Below, one piece after another: positions 40,990 through 49,695 of a DNA stretch of 64,000 bases. The position numbers and the translations under genes were made by a program. This DNA comes from Chthonomonas sp. UBA2362 (GTDB lineage: Bacteria > Armatimonadota > Fimbriimonadia > Fimbriimonadales > Fimbriimonadaceae). The notes below the pieces were generated by a model, which was not told where the DNA came from, searched no databases, and saw only the letters and a list, made by a program, of their open reading frames with translations. Where the stretch lies: positions 124,001-188,000 of the forward strand of contig DDTO01000008.1 of NCBI GenBank assembly GCA_002344135.1. The letters are read 5' to 3'. Position 1 is the stretch's first letter; every line of letters starts with the position of its first letter.

Positions 40990-42474
40990 CTAACCCCGAA
41001 TCCCCTGAGCGAACGTGAACACGCCGTGGGGGTCGTAGCGGCGCTTGACCTCCCGCAGGCGGGGCAGGTTCTGGGCGTAATACGCCTCCAGCGGATCGGG
41101 AAGCAGCGGATCGACGAAGTTCTGGTATGCGCGGTCGCTGCCGTAGGGCGCCATCGTCGCATAGAACTCGTTCTGCCAGGCCAGCAAAGCATCGATCTCT
41201 TCTTGCGAGTTCACGAGCGTCCACGATACATCGTAGGACTGCAGCCAAAGGTCGCCGCGATGGGCGAAGGCGGTGGCGGTCGGCGAGACCGCGGCCACTT
41301 TGCCGCCCCAGGCGAAGAAGGCGCTCTCGACCGACATCGAACGGCCCGCCTTGATCGGGGCCTTGCCGAGGGCCTCGACGACCTTGCCGACGGCCTCCTC
41401 GGTGAGGGGCTTCGGGTAGTAGCGCGAGCGCTCGGCGAAGGCGTTCGGCGCACCGACGTCCCCGGCAAGCCAAATCTTGGCGGACCAGAAGCCCGTCACC
41501 CCGAGATGGATCTTCCGCGCCTTCGCGGCGGACCGGGTGAGCGCGAGGAGGCGAACGGTGGCGGCGTCGGTGTCCGCGTTCTGTCCGAAGATGCGCAGAG
41601 TCGGACGGGGCGAGCCGCCCGCCACGCCCTCCGCCGCGAAGTGCGCCACCGCCCCCAAGGAGTGCGGCGCGCGCTGGAGGGTCTCCTGAAACGCGAGGAA
41701 CGCCGGCACGCACTGATCGCCCTCGAACTCGAGCGAGAAGATCGTCACGTGGTGGGGCACGGCAAAGGTCTTGAAGGTGAACGACGTGTTGATGCCGAAG
41801 TTGCCGCCCCCGCCGCCGCGCAAGGCCCAGAATAGGTCCGGGTGCTCCCGCTCGTTGACTCGCAGGACCTTGCCGTCCGCGGTGACGATCTCGGTCTCGA
41901 CGAGTGAGTCGATCGCCAGCCCCTGGGGACGCATGTAGAACCCCAGCCCGCCGCCCAAGGTGAAGCCGGGAATGCCGACCGTCGGGCACTGCCCGCCTGC
42001 CAGCCCCTGCTGGATCGGACGCCCCGCCCCTGCGACGTCCTCGTTGGTCGCCGCGCCGCGGCAGGTCATGGTGCCCTTGGCGCGGTCCACCGTGACCTTC
42101 GTCATGCCGTTCAGGTCGATGACGAGCCCCGGCCCCGTCGAATATCCGGCGAAGCTGTGCCCGCCCGAGCGAGTGACGATCTGCACGGCGTTATCCTTCG
42201 CCCAGGCGAGGGCGGTGGCGACGTCTTTGGCGTTCGCCACCATCGCCACTCCCGCAGGCTGTGTCGTGGAGTAACGGATATTGCGGATGAGGATCGCGCG
42301 GTCGTAGGCTGCCGATCCCGGCCGCAAGAGCGTGCCAGCGAGGTTGCGCTCGAGTTGGTCCCACTTCGGCCTCTGCCGCGGCATCCATGCGTTCGCCGCG
42401 GCCCCTATGGGCGATGCCAGCGCCGCCACTTTCGCGGCGTCCGCCAAGAATTGTCGTCGGGTCGTCATTCCCAT
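40990..42474 (-). CDS. Tat-exported FAD-linked (BBE-type) oxidoreductase
   Basis: 494 aa from ATG 42474. Seen: Tat signal TTRRQFLADAAKVAALASP, FAD_binding_4 domain with the 8-alpha-histidyl site in TRSGGHSFAGYS and a Cys in GGQCPTVGIPGFTLGGGLGF at the place of the second covalent FAD bond, GGGGGNFGINTSF, and the C-terminal berberine-bridge (BBE) motif LREVKRRYDPHGVFTF. Bicovalent flavin is inferred from both residues. It probably oxidises a sugar or alcohol outside the membrane. TATCAT ends 6 nt before the ATG; the frame to 42618 is rejected. Confidence 0.9.
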   Translation of the reverse strand: MGMTTRRQFLADAAKVAALASPIGAAANAWMPRQRPKWDQLERNLAGTLLRPGSAAYDRAILIRNIRYSTTQPAGVAMVANAKDVATALAWAKDNAVQIVTRSGGHSFAGYSTGPGLVIDLNGMTKVTVDRAKGTMTCRGAATNEDVAGAGRPIQQGLAGGQCPTVGIPGFTLGGGLGFYMRPQGLAIDSLVETEIVTADGKVLRVNEREHPDLFWALRGGGGGNFGINTSFTFKTFAVPHHVTIFSLEFEGDQCVPAFLAFQETLQRAPHSLGAVAHFAAEGVAGGSPRPTLRIFGQNADTDAATVRLLALTRSAAKARKIHLGVTGFWSAKIWLAGDVGAPNAFAERSRYYPKPLTEEAVGKVVEALGKAPIKAGRSMSVESAFFAWGGKVAAVSPTATAFAHRGDLWLQSYDVSWTLVNSQEEIDALLAWQNEFYATMAPYGSDRAYQNFVDPLLPDPLEAYYAQNLPRLREVKRRYDPHGVFTFAQGIRG

Positions 42475-42480
42475 GGCGAA

Positions 42481-42486
42481 ATGATA
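42481..42486 (-). promoter_or_regulatory. -10 box of a probable leaderless promoter for the FAD oxidase
   Basis: TATCAT on the minus strand, 6 nt before ATG 42474. It helps to set the start, which gives a complete Tat signal. Confidence 0.55.
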
Positions 42487-42564
42487 TCCCGCTGACGACT
42501 TCCGTGGTCCCTCCGCTGTCTGATTGTGGGGCAGCATGACGAAACTCCCGACTTGATCGGACAC

Positions 42565-42586
42565 GCCTCCATCGGTGGATGGAGGC
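42565..42586. terminator. Terminator-like hairpin after the collagen-like gene
   Basis: A 9-bp perfect stem GCCTCCATC/GATGGAGGC with a 4-nt loop, 8 bp past the stop of the collagen-like gene. No T-run on either strand. Confidence 0.5.
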
Positions 42587-42593
42587 CCCTGTT

Positions 42594-43817
42594 CTACCGA
42601 TACGGTGTCGCGATCCAATCGACGACGATGCTGCCCTCCGGAGGGCGAGCGCCCACGGCAATGATCGATACCGTAAATCCTGTTCGAGTTTTCTTTGTGA
42701 ACGTGAGCAGTGACGGCGATCCCTGCGTGGGATTCGAACTCATGGCCACCGCATAGTCTTCGTTCGACATCGGCGTGCTGAAGGTGACGTGTCCCGAACC
42801 TCCGACCGAGACGCGGATGGTTCCGGCCTGAGGCGCGGAGCCGGCGCCGGGGTCGCCTTTCTCGCCCGGATCACCCTTCGGCCCCGGCGGTCCCGGAGAT
42901 CCGCCCGCGGTTCCACCTCCCGGGTCTCCCTTGTCGCCTTTATCGCCCTTATCGCCTTTCGGACCGGGGTCTCCCTTCGGTCCCGCGGGACCTCTCGTTC
43001 CCCCGCCGGCTCCTCCCCCGCCGGGGTCTCCCTTGTCGCCCTTGGGGCCTCTTGGGCCTACGGGTCCTGCCGGGCCGGGAGGCCCGGCGCCGCCCCCGCC
43101 GCTCGCCATTTCGTCGAAGAGCGGAGCCAGGTCCACGTACTTGACCGCCTCGAAGGAGACCTTGATGTTCTGGACCATCCCCGTCATCCGGAGGAGGAGC
43201 GACGCGCCGGCAACGATGACCTTCGCATCCACCTTCGACATCGCAGGCCAAGCGGCGATGTTGAACGTCTTTCCACCTGGCGAGATGGCTCCGGTAAAGT
43301 CGCCTTCCACGTGGAGCGGGTTCAAAGTGATGGAGCGCCCTGCCAGGTCGGCCCTTCCGGTGACATTGAAGCGCCTCACGTTGTTGCCGGTCAGGGCCGC
43401 GACGCCGCCGATCGGCAAGTTGAGCCCCACACCGGCGACGCCATAGCTGAGGGCCGTGGTTCCGGCTGCAACCCGGAATTGGTAAAGTGCCTCTCCGCTT
43501 CCGGTGATGCCGCCATTGGCATCGACGTCGAAGTAGCCTCCCGAGCCCAGGGAGCTTGCCACGAGAATGGAGACTTTACCGACCGACGCCTCGGGCACGT
43601 TGCTCGGATTGCTGACGTCGCTGGCCAGGAGCACGTCGGATTTGATGATCTCCCAGTGTCCTACGAGGCTGAAGGCCTTCGCGACCTTCTGTTTGTAAGT
43701 GTCTTGTTCTCTTGCTGCGCCTTCGCGAGCAAAGAGAATGCCCACGGCGGTCCCAACAACAACTAATCCAAGCCCACAGAGGGCGATGCCGCGAGCGCGG
43801 CCAAGCCAATCCTTCAT
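42594..43817 (-). CDS. Membrane-anchored collagen-like repeat protein
   Basis: 407 aa from ATG 43817. Seen: one N-terminal membrane helix (about 8-30), a domain of about 200 residues with beta structure, then a Gly-X-Y collagen-like tract at about 245-326 (GPPGPAGPVGPRGPKGDKGD and similar, rich in KGD triplets) interrupted twice by Gly-rich linkers, and a compact C-terminal domain (SAPQAGTIRVSVGGSGHVTF to VDWIATPYR) that could act as a trimerisation or head domain. GAGGTG lies about 10 nt before the ATG and TACAAT 19 nt before it. Likely a surface filament; the ligand is unknown. Confidence 0.85.
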   Translation of the reverse strand: MKDWLGRARGIALCGLGLVVVGTAVGILFAREGAAREQDTYKQKVAKAFSLVGHWEIIKSDVLLASDVSNPSNVPEASVGKVSILVASSLGSGGYFDVDANGGITGSGEALYQFRVAAGTTALSYGVAGVGLNLPIGGVAALTGNNVRRFNVTGRADLAGRSITLNPLHVEGDFTGAISPGGKTFNIAAWPAMSKVDAKVIVAGASLLLRMTGMVQNIKVSFEAVKYVDLAPLFDEMASGGGGAGPPGPAGPVGPRGPKGDKGDPGGGGAGGGTRGPAGPKGDPGPKGDKGDKGDKGDPGGGTAGGSPGPPGPKGDPGEKGDPGAGSAPQAGTIRVSVGGSGHVTFSTPMSNEDYAVAMSSNPTQGSPSLLTFTKKTRTGFTVSIIAVGARPPEGSIVVDWIATPYR

Positions 43818-43948
43818 CTCGGATTCACCTCGAATCATTGTAGTCGCATTTTCTGCGCTCCCTCCCAGTCTTGGAGATCTATGGCGCAAGTTCCCGAGTG
43901 AGAAAGCGCGGTCGAGCCTGCGCACTCCGAGAGGTGACTGATCCGAGC

Positions 43949-45247
43949 CTACTTGAAGAACTCGAAGCCTTCCAGTTTCGCCTTCACCGATTGCAGGAAT
44001 CGGCCTGCCAAAAGGCCGTCGATGATACGGTGGTCGTAGGTGAGGACGAGGTTCATGACCGAGCGGATGGCGATCATGTCGTCGATAATCGCCGGCACCT
44101 TCTTGATCGCATAGGTTCCGAGGATGGCCGCTTGAGGAGCGTTGATCATCGGGGTACCGAGGATGGCGCCATAGGAACCGGGGTTCGTGAGCGTGAAAGT
44201 CCCGCCTTGGACGTCGGCGACGGTCAGCGAATTCGATCGCGCCCGGCCGGCGATGTTTTCGAGCTCCTCGGCGAGTTGGATCAGCGTCTTCCTATGGCAG
44301 TCGCGAATGACGGGGACGATCAGGCCCTCGTCGCCCTTGGCTCCGAGGCTAACGGCCACCCCCATGTGAACCGCGTAGTTCTTCAGGATCGTGTTGTCGC
44401 TCTGTAGCGAGGAGTTGAGGAGCGGAAACTCCTGCAGGGCTTCCGTTATCGCCTTGATGAAGAAGGGAGTGTAGGTCAGCTTCACGCCGTACTGCTGCTG
44501 GAACGTGTCTTTGTTCCGCTCGCGGAACCGGACCATGTTCGTGACGTCGACTTCTGCGAGTGTGCTGACGGTAGGCACCTGACTGCTACGAACCATCGCA
44601 TCGGCGATCATCTTTCGCATGCCGACGAGGGGAACGATCTCCTGCTCGGGCCCGGAAGCGACCACCGGCGGGAGCGGCTCGAGTCGAGGGGCGTTGGTGG
44701 GCGCCTTCGGATCGGCGACAGGGGTCACGACGCCGGCGTCGCGCTTGACGATATAGGCCTGGAGATCGCGCTTCGTGACGCGCCCGCCCTCGCCCGTACC
44801 GGGAATCGCCGCCAGCTCGGCGTTCGAGACCCTCTTTTCGGCGGCGATCGCGCGAACGACGGGCGTGTACCAGCGCCGTTCGCCGTCCAGTCCGGGGGCG
44901 ATCTTCGCCTCCGGCAGGGCCGGTTCGGCGGCGGCCGCGACCGGTACGGGTTCGGCCTTCGGCGGTTCGGGCGTCTTGCTCGGTGCCGGCGTGCTCGCTC
45001 CGGCATCCGAGGATTCCTCGATGAGGCCCATGGCGTGGAATACTTCGACCACGTCGCCTTCTGGGATGAGGATCTTGACGAGGCGGCCGCTCGCCGGCGC
45101 CTGCAGCTCGGTGTTGACCTTGTCGGTCATGATTTCGACGACCGGCTCGTCTTCCTGTACGAGATCACCTTCTTTCTTGAGCCAGCGGCTCACCGTTCCT
45201 TCGTGCACACCCTCGCCCAGTTCGGGCATCAGAATCTCGACAGGCAT
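43949..45247 (-). CDS. 2-oxo acid dehydrogenase complex E2 (dihydrolipoamide acyltransferase)
   Basis: 432 aa. Seen: a single lipoyl domain with Lys43 in EIMTDKVNTEL, an Ala/Pro-rich linker (about 80-115), an E1/E3-binding domain (YTPVVRAIAAEKRVSNAELAAIPGTGEGGRVTKRDLQAYI) and the catalytic domain ending TYDHRIIDG with His406 and Asp410. The pattern fits the branched-chain or 2-oxoglutarate/pyruvate E2 group; which acid is used cannot be told. E1 and E3 are not nearby. TAAAAT ends 5 nt before the ATG. LipB encoded at 22647-23291 would load Lys43. Confidence 0.92.
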   Translation of the reverse strand: MPVEILMPELGEGVHEGTVSRWLKKEGDLVQEDEPVVEIMTDKVNTELQAPASGRLVKILIPEGDVVEVFHAMGLIEESSDAGASTPAPSKTPEPPKAEPVPVAAAAEPALPEAKIAPGLDGERRWYTPVVRAIAAEKRVSNAELAAIPGTGEGGRVTKRDLQAYIVKRDAGVVTPVADPKAPTNAPRLEPLPPVVASGPEQEIVPLVGMRKMIADAMVRSSQVPTVSTLAEVDVTNMVRFRERNKDTFQQQYGVKLTYTPFFIKAITEALQEFPLLNSSLQSDNTILKNYAVHMGVAVSLGAKGDEGLIVPVIRDCHRKTLIQLAEELENIAGRARSNSLTVADVQGGTFTLTNPGSYGAILGTPMINAPQAAILGTYAIKKVPAIIDDMIAIRSVMNLVLTYDHRIIDGLLAGRFLQSVKAKLEGFEFFK

Positions 45248-45252
45248 AGCCT

Positions 45253-45258
45253 ATTTTA
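45253..45258 (-). promoter_or_regulatory. -10 box of a probable leaderless promoter for the E2 gene
   Basis: TAAAAT on the minus strand, ending 5 nt before ATG 45247. The intervening AGGCT is too close to act as a Shine-Dalgarno. Confidence 0.5.
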
Positions 45259-45274
45259 TCTCGTCTGGCCCGGT

Positions 45275-46366
45275 TCACACCTTCGACGGGTCGCGGACCC
45301 CGAGTTCTTCGACCACCCGGCGCACTTCCTGGCTGCGCGACTTGGGGCAGACGAGCACGGCGTCGTCCGTCACGACGACGACGACGTCCTCCATGCCGAC
45401 GACCGCAGTGACCACCTGCGGATTCGCGCTGTAGACGACGCAGTCTCGCGTGTCGACCAGGACGGTGTCCCCCACGGCGACGTTGCCCGACTCGTCGCGC
45501 GGGAACGACCGGTCCAGAGCGTCCCACGAGCCGAGATCGTCCCATTGGAATTCGGCCCGGGCCACGAAGACGCGTCTGGCCCTCTCCATCAGGGCATAGT
45601 CGATCGAGATGCTGGGCAGGGCCTCGAACAGGCGGCTCGCCTCGATCTCGTCCTGTCCGGCCAGAGCCTCGGCGATCGGAGGTATGGCGCCTGCGAGATT
45701 CGGGTCTGCCGTTTCGAGTTCGGTCATGAAGCCGTCGAGGGTCCAGAAGAACATACCGCTGTTCCAAAGGAACCGGCCGGATTCAACATAGGCGCGGGCG
45801 TCCTCCAGTGACGGCTTCTCGCGAAAGCGCTCGACGGCATGGACGGCGATGCCCTCGGTCTCACTCACCTCGGGCCCGACTTCGATGTAGCCGAAGCCGG
45901 TTTCGGGCCTGGTAGGGGGAATGCCGATGGTCGCCAGCCCCCCTTCGCGCTCGACGGTCTCGAGGGCCGCGCGGGCGGTGCGGGCGAATCCTTCGGTCGG
46001 GACGATCCGGTGATCGGCGGTGACGACCGCCATCGACCAGTTCGCGCGGGCGTCGGGTTCGCGCGCCAGCAAGTTGGCGGCGACCCATACGAGGCATCCG
46101 GCAGTGTTTCGCTTATGAGGTTCGGCGAGGATGTCATGGCTGGGAAATCCCTCGAGCGCGGCGGAGATCGGCGCTCGAAGATGCGGAGAGGCCGCGATCC
46201 AGACGTTCTCTGACCCACAGACCGCCCGCGCCCGATCGACCGCCTCGCCGAGCATCGTCTGGCCTCCGGCGGTCAAGCGCAGAAGCTGTTTCGGGCGCGA
46301 CTTGCGCGAGAGGGGCCAGAACCGCTCACCCGACCCTCCCGCCATGATGACGCCGAGGCGCCTCAC
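45275..46366 (-). CDS. manC: Mannose-1-phosphate guanylyltransferase
   Basis: 363 aa from GTG 46366. Makes GDP-mannose for surface polysaccharide. Seen: LGVIMAGGSGERFWPLSRKSRPKQLL (nucleotide-binding N terminus), AEPHKRNTAGCLVW, VVTADHRI, TGFGYIEVG, FREKPSLEDARAYVESGRFLWNSGMFFW, and WDDLGSWDAL. No phosphomannose isomerase domain is fused. GTG overlaps the upstream lipoprotein stop by 4 bp (GTGA). The frame that runs on to 46693 is a shadow of that gene. Confidence 0.93.
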   Translation of the reverse strand: MRRLGVIMAGGSGERFWPLSRKSRPKQLLRLTAGGQTMLGEAVDRARAVCGSENVWIAASPHLRAPISAALEGFPSHDILAEPHKRNTAGCLVWVAANLLAREPDARANWSMAVVTADHRIVPTEGFARTARAALETVEREGGLATIGIPPTRPETGFGYIEVGPEVSETEGIAVHAVERFREKPSLEDARAYVESGRFLWNSGMFFWTLDGFMTELETADPNLAGAIPPIAEALAGQDEIEASRLFEALPSISIDYALMERARRVFVARAEFQWDDLGSWDALDRSFPRDESGNVAVGDTVLVDTRDCVVYSANPQVVTAVVGMEDVVVVVTDDAVLVCPKSRSQEVRRVVEELGVRDPSKV

Positions 46367-46782
46367 GAGCCGACCTTGCCGACCCGGCGGAAGGTGACTT
46401 TCTTCCCTTGGGCTTCGCCGACCAACTCGTCCTTGGTGACCCAGGTGATCGAGGTCTTCTGTGTCTTGAGCAGGTCTCTCGCGATTGAGCCCCGGAAACT
46501 GTCGGCAACGGGTCCACCGCTCACGACCTTCAGGTCCTTCCCGGTCGTAGTCAGTACCCCATCGGACAACTCGTACTCTCCGGTCAGCAAAAGGCTCGCC
46601 CCGGCAGCGACCGGGTGGGGAATCGTGACAGAGTAGGTGCCGTCGGCGCGATAAATCACCGGGGGGTGGTTCGGCGTCTGGACGTTTTGCCACGAGCCGA
46701 CGATCAGCTTATCGGTGTTCGGCGAGCCACAGCCGAGAAGAAAGCAGGCCGTCAGGACCGTGGCAAGAAGTGCGGAACGCAT
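46363..46782 (-). CDS. Small lipoprotein of unknown function
   Basis: 139 aa from ATG 46782. Seen: signal peptide with lipobox LLGCGS (Cys18), then a compact domain with GSWQNVQTPNHPPVIYRADGTY, resembling lipocalin-like DUF repeats with a GTY strand, and a basic C terminus. No family is assigned. It is co-translated with manC (GTGA overlap). TAAACT ends 7 nt before the ATG, and the UDG promoter diverges 60 bp away. Confidence 0.75.
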   Translation of the reverse strand: MRSALLATVLTACFLLGCGSPNTDKLIVGSWQNVQTPNHPPVIYRADGTYSVTIPHPVAAGASLLLTGEYELSDGVLTTTGKDLKVVSGGPVADSFRGSIARDLLKTQKTSITWVTKDELVGEAQGKKVTFRRVGKVGS

Positions 46783-46789
46783 GGGGAAA

Positions 46790-46795
46790 AGTTTA
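46790..46795 (-). promoter_or_regulatory. -10 box of a probable leaderless promoter for the lipoprotein-manC pair
   Basis: TAAACT on the minus strand, 7 nt before ATG 46782. Confidence 0.5.
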
Positions 46796-46828
46796 GCGGT
46801 TTTGGATCGAGCCGCGGGCGGCGCTCGG

Positions 46829-46834
46829 TAGCAT
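46829..46834 (+). promoter_or_regulatory. -10 box of a probable leaderless promoter for UDG
   Basis: TAGCAT, ending 8 nt before ATG 46843. It lies back to back with the TAAACT box of the divergent lipoprotein gene. Confidence 0.45.
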
Positions 46835-46842
46835 CGGCCTCG

Positions 46843-47493
46843 ATGGACTTGGACGCCGTCCGAAGCCAGGCGCTGCAGTGTATGGACTGCTCGCTCTCGG
46901 CCAGGCGCCGGAACGTAGTCTTCGGCGAGGGCAACCCGCGCGCGCCGCTCGTGCTCGTCGGCGAAGGTCCGGGCGAGCAAGAGGATGCGACCGGTCGACC
47001 CTTCGTGGGTCGGGCGGGGCAGCTTCTCGATCGCGCGCTCGCCGACAACGGCCTCTCGCGAGAGCACGTGTATATCTGCAATACCGTCAAGTGCCGCGCG
47101 TGCGATTGGATCGAGGACAAGCCGGTGAATCGGGCCCCGACCGAACAGGAAGCAAGAGCCTGCCGCCGCTGGCTCGTGCCCCAGTTAGCAGCGATCTCTC
47201 CGAAGGTGATCCTCTGCGTGGGGGCGCCGAGCGCGCGGAACCTCATCAAGAAAGACTTCAAGATCACCGCCGACCGAGGCAAGTACTTCCCCTGCGAATA
47301 CGCCAAGACGGCGATCGCGACCCTGCACCCCGCCTATATCCTGCGGCAGCAATCGGCCACACACGACGGAGGCTACTCTCTACTGGCCGCGGACATAGCG
47401 CGAGCCTGGGAAGCCGCCCAGCGGCTCCTCAAGGCGTCGGTCGGGTCCAGCGAGCCCGAGCCAGCGGCAGTTCAGTCTTCGCTGTTCGACTGA
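46843..47493 (+). CDS. Family 4 (Fe-S) uracil-DNA glycosylase
   Basis: 216 aa. Removes uracil from DNA. Seen: Fe-S ligands Cys13 and Cys16 (CMDC), motif 1 GEGPGEQED (40-48), GRPFVGRAGQLLD, Cys84 in NTVKC and Cys107 in EARACRRWL, and HPAYILRQ (motif 3). Between Cys84 and the NRAPT segment about ten extra residues (RACDWIEDKP) replace the usual RPPGNR turn and add Cys87, which is unusual. ATG 46843 chosen over upstream frames because it gives the family start and follows TAGCAT. Confidence 0.92.
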   Translation: MDLDAVRSQALQCMDCSLSARRRNVVFGEGNPRAPLVLVGEGPGEQEDATGRPFVGRAGQLLDRALADNGLSREHVYICNTVKCRACDWIEDKPVNRAPTEQEARACRRWLVPQLAAISPKVILCVGAPSARNLIKKDFKITADRGKYFPCEYAKTAIATLHPAYILRQQSATHDGGYSLLAADIARAWEAAQRLLKASVGSSEPEPAAVQSSLFD

Positions 47494-47537
47494 ATCGGCG
47501 AGCATAAGAATCACGGTCAAGCCCGCGCATCCAATGG

Positions 47538-49574
47538 CTAGCGCCGATAGAGGTCGATGCTCGCGGTCTTCCGAATGCCCTGCCAGGTCGCAGTTACCGT
47601 CGCGTTGCGCGTCGAGCTAACCGGGTAAGTGGTGAGGGTGAAGGTGCGCGATCGCTGGCCAGCGGGGATCGTGAGGGTGGCCGGCGCATTGAGCAGCATG
47701 TAGCTGGATACGGTTAGGCTGACCACAGCCCCGCCCGGTGGGGCCGGGGCGCTGAGGGTGACGGTGCCGATGGGGAATGGCTGGCTACCGCCTGTCGTCC
47801 AAGTGCGATTGAGGGTCACGCTCTGAAGCGCCACTGGGGCGGCGACGACGCGAATCTGAACGTTACGGTTCTGTCCGCCGCCCGATCCAGTAATCGTGAC
47901 CGTCGTATCGCTGGAAACCGCGCTGCAAGCGACGGTGAAGTTCATCGCAGTCGATCCGGCGGGAATCGTCACGTTCGCGGGAACCGACGCGACCGACGGA
48001 TTCGAACTCGTCAGCGAAACGGTGAGCGGCGAGCTCGGAGCCGTGTTCAGCTGGGCGGTGCCCGTCACGTTGGCCGGGCCGGTCACCGACGATTGGCTGA
48101 GCGTCAGCGAGTCGAGGGCTGGATTGACGTAACGCCGGATGGTCACGGTGACGTTTCGGCTGACGCCGCCCGCCGCCGCCGACACGATCACGTTGGTGTC
48201 GCTGGTCACTGCCGAGGCGTTGAGCGAGAAGACCGCCTGTCGCGCGCCTTGGGGCACGACGACGTTCGAGGGCACCGACAGCAGCGCCGGCTGAGCCGAG
48301 GTGATCGAGACGGCGGTCCCCCCAGACGGAGCCGCGCGGTCGATGGTGACGGTCCCTTGAACGCTGAGCGGACCGAAGAAGCTAGTCGGATTGACGACGA
48401 AGTCGCTGAGAACGGGGCCGGTCTGAGTTCCACCGAGGGCTCTCCCCGCATTGACACGCCCCTTGACGACCCACGAGCCGACGGGATCGCAGTTGTCTTC
48501 GATTGAGCGCCGTACCTGGGCCGCGCTGCCAGAGGAGCCAAGGCGGCTCCAGACGAGCCCGGCGAGCCCCGCGACTGCAGGGGTCGCCATCGAGGTGCCG
48601 CTCAGGTTGCGATACTGGTTGCCGAGGTACGTGCTGTAGATGGTCGATCCGGGAGCCGCGACGTCGACCCAGGTGCCGTAGTTGCTAAAGCTGGATCGGG
48701 TGTCGTTGCTTTGGGTCGAGGCGACGGCGATGCAGTTGGTGTAGTAGGCGGGGTAGGCCGCGCTCGTCGTGTTGCCGTTGCCGGCGGCGGCGCAGATCAC
48801 TACATTCCGGTTCCACGCGTAGTTCACGGCATCGGCAAGTGCTGCGCTGCCGCTCGAACCGCCAAGGCTCAATGAGATGACCTTTGCTCCGCGGTCAGTG
48901 GCGAAGACGATTCCCGCGGCAACGTCGCTGAACCATCCGCTGCCGTTCCGGTCGAGGACCTTGACCCCCATGAGGCTGCAGTTGAAGCCAACCCCGGCAA
49001 TGCCGATCGAGTTGTCGGTCTTCGCGGCGGCGATCCCCGCGCAATGGGTCCCATGCCCGTTGTCGTCCTGGGGTGAGGAGTCTCGGTTAACGAAATCGTA
49101 GCCCGGTACGATCTTCCCCGAGAGATCAGAGTGGTTGAGGTCGATGCCGGTATCGACGATCGCGATGACGACGCCGGCGTCACCTCTGGTTCGGTCCCAG
49201 CCAGTAGGGCAAGCGATCTTCTGGGGTGCATATTGGGTTGAGAACGATGCATCGTTCGGTGTGTAAAAGGCTTCGCAGCGGTAGTTCGGCTCGGCGTAGG
49301 CCACTTGGGGCATCGACCGGTAATAGGCGACCGCATCGGGCACGGTCATGCCGTTGGGGATCTCCACCACGTTGAGCCCGAGGCTGCTCACCTCTTCGAC
49401 AATCCGGGCGCGAAGGTTGGCAGTCGCCTGATAGCCCTGCGCTTCATGGCCGGGCTTGAACTTCACCAGGACCTGACCGGAAGCGAAAGAGCCGATCATC
49501 CGCTCGACCTGGGCCGAGGCCGACAGGGCCGGCAGAAGCAACGCCAGCGAAAGCCCGAACACACCGATTCGCAT
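47538..49574 (-). CDS. Secreted subtilisin-like serine protease (S8) with three C-terminal Ig-like repeats
   Basis: 678 aa from ATG 49574. Seen: signal peptide (1-21), prodomain (about 30-97, with SGQVLVKFKPG), S8 domain with Asp141 in VDTGID, His174 in HGTHCAG, Asn266 and Ser328 in SGTSMATPAVAG, then three Ig-like repeats (about 395-485, 488-580, 583-678) of the pattern PSGGTAVSITSAQP, VPSNVVVPQG. A paralogue of the protease at 4243-5976, with one extra repeat. The upstream TATAAAAT box (49609-49616) gives a leader of about 30 nt with GGTGA before the ATG. Confidence 0.92.
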   Translation of the reverse strand: MRIGVFGLSLALLLPALSASAQVERMIGSFASGQVLVKFKPGHEAQGYQATANLRARIVEEVSSLGLNVVEIPNGMTVPDAVAYYRSMPQVAYAEPNYRCEAFYTPNDASFSTQYAPQKIACPTGWDRTRGDAGVVIAIVDTGIDLNHSDLSGKIVPGYDFVNRDSSPQDDNGHGTHCAGIAAAKTDNSIGIAGVGFNCSLMGVKVLDRNGSGWFSDVAAGIVFATDRGAKVISLSLGGSSGSAALADAVNYAWNRNVVICAAAGNGNTTSAAYPAYYTNCIAVASTQSNDTRSSFSNYGTWVDVAAPGSTIYSTYLGNQYRNLSGTSMATPAVAGLAGLVWSRLGSSGSAAQVRRSIEDNCDPVGSWVVKGRVNAGRALGGTQTGPVLSDFVVNPTSFFGPLSVQGTVTIDRAAPSGGTAVSITSAQPALLSVPSNVVVPQGARQAVFSLNASAVTSDTNVIVSAAAGGVSRNVTVTIRRYVNPALDSLTLSQSSVTGPANVTGTAQLNTAPSSPLTVSLTSSNPSVASVPANVTIPAGSTAMNFTVACSAVSSDTTVTITGSGGGQNRNVQIRVVAAPVALQSVTLNRTWTTGGSQPFPIGTVTLSAPAPPGGAVVSLTVSSYMLLNAPATLTIPAGQRSRTFTLTTYPVSSTRNATVTATWQGIRKTASIDLYRR

Positions 49575-49608
49575 AGGTTTCACCCGTCTCCCTTGAACGC
49601 TGGGAGCC

Positions 49609-49616
49609 ATTTTATA
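49609..49616 (-). promoter_or_regulatory. -10 region of the second subtilisin gene
   Basis: TATAAAAT on the minus strand, 34 nt before ATG 49574; an AT-rich box in a GC-rich gap. The leader carries GGGAG and GGTGA purine runs. Confidence 0.45.
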
Positions 49617-49695
49617 CGAATTGGTAGACGCCTTCGCCGAACCTGCGGTTCGCTATCCGCGCTCTATTGCGGCAAGCAGGGTACAAACAGGGTGC

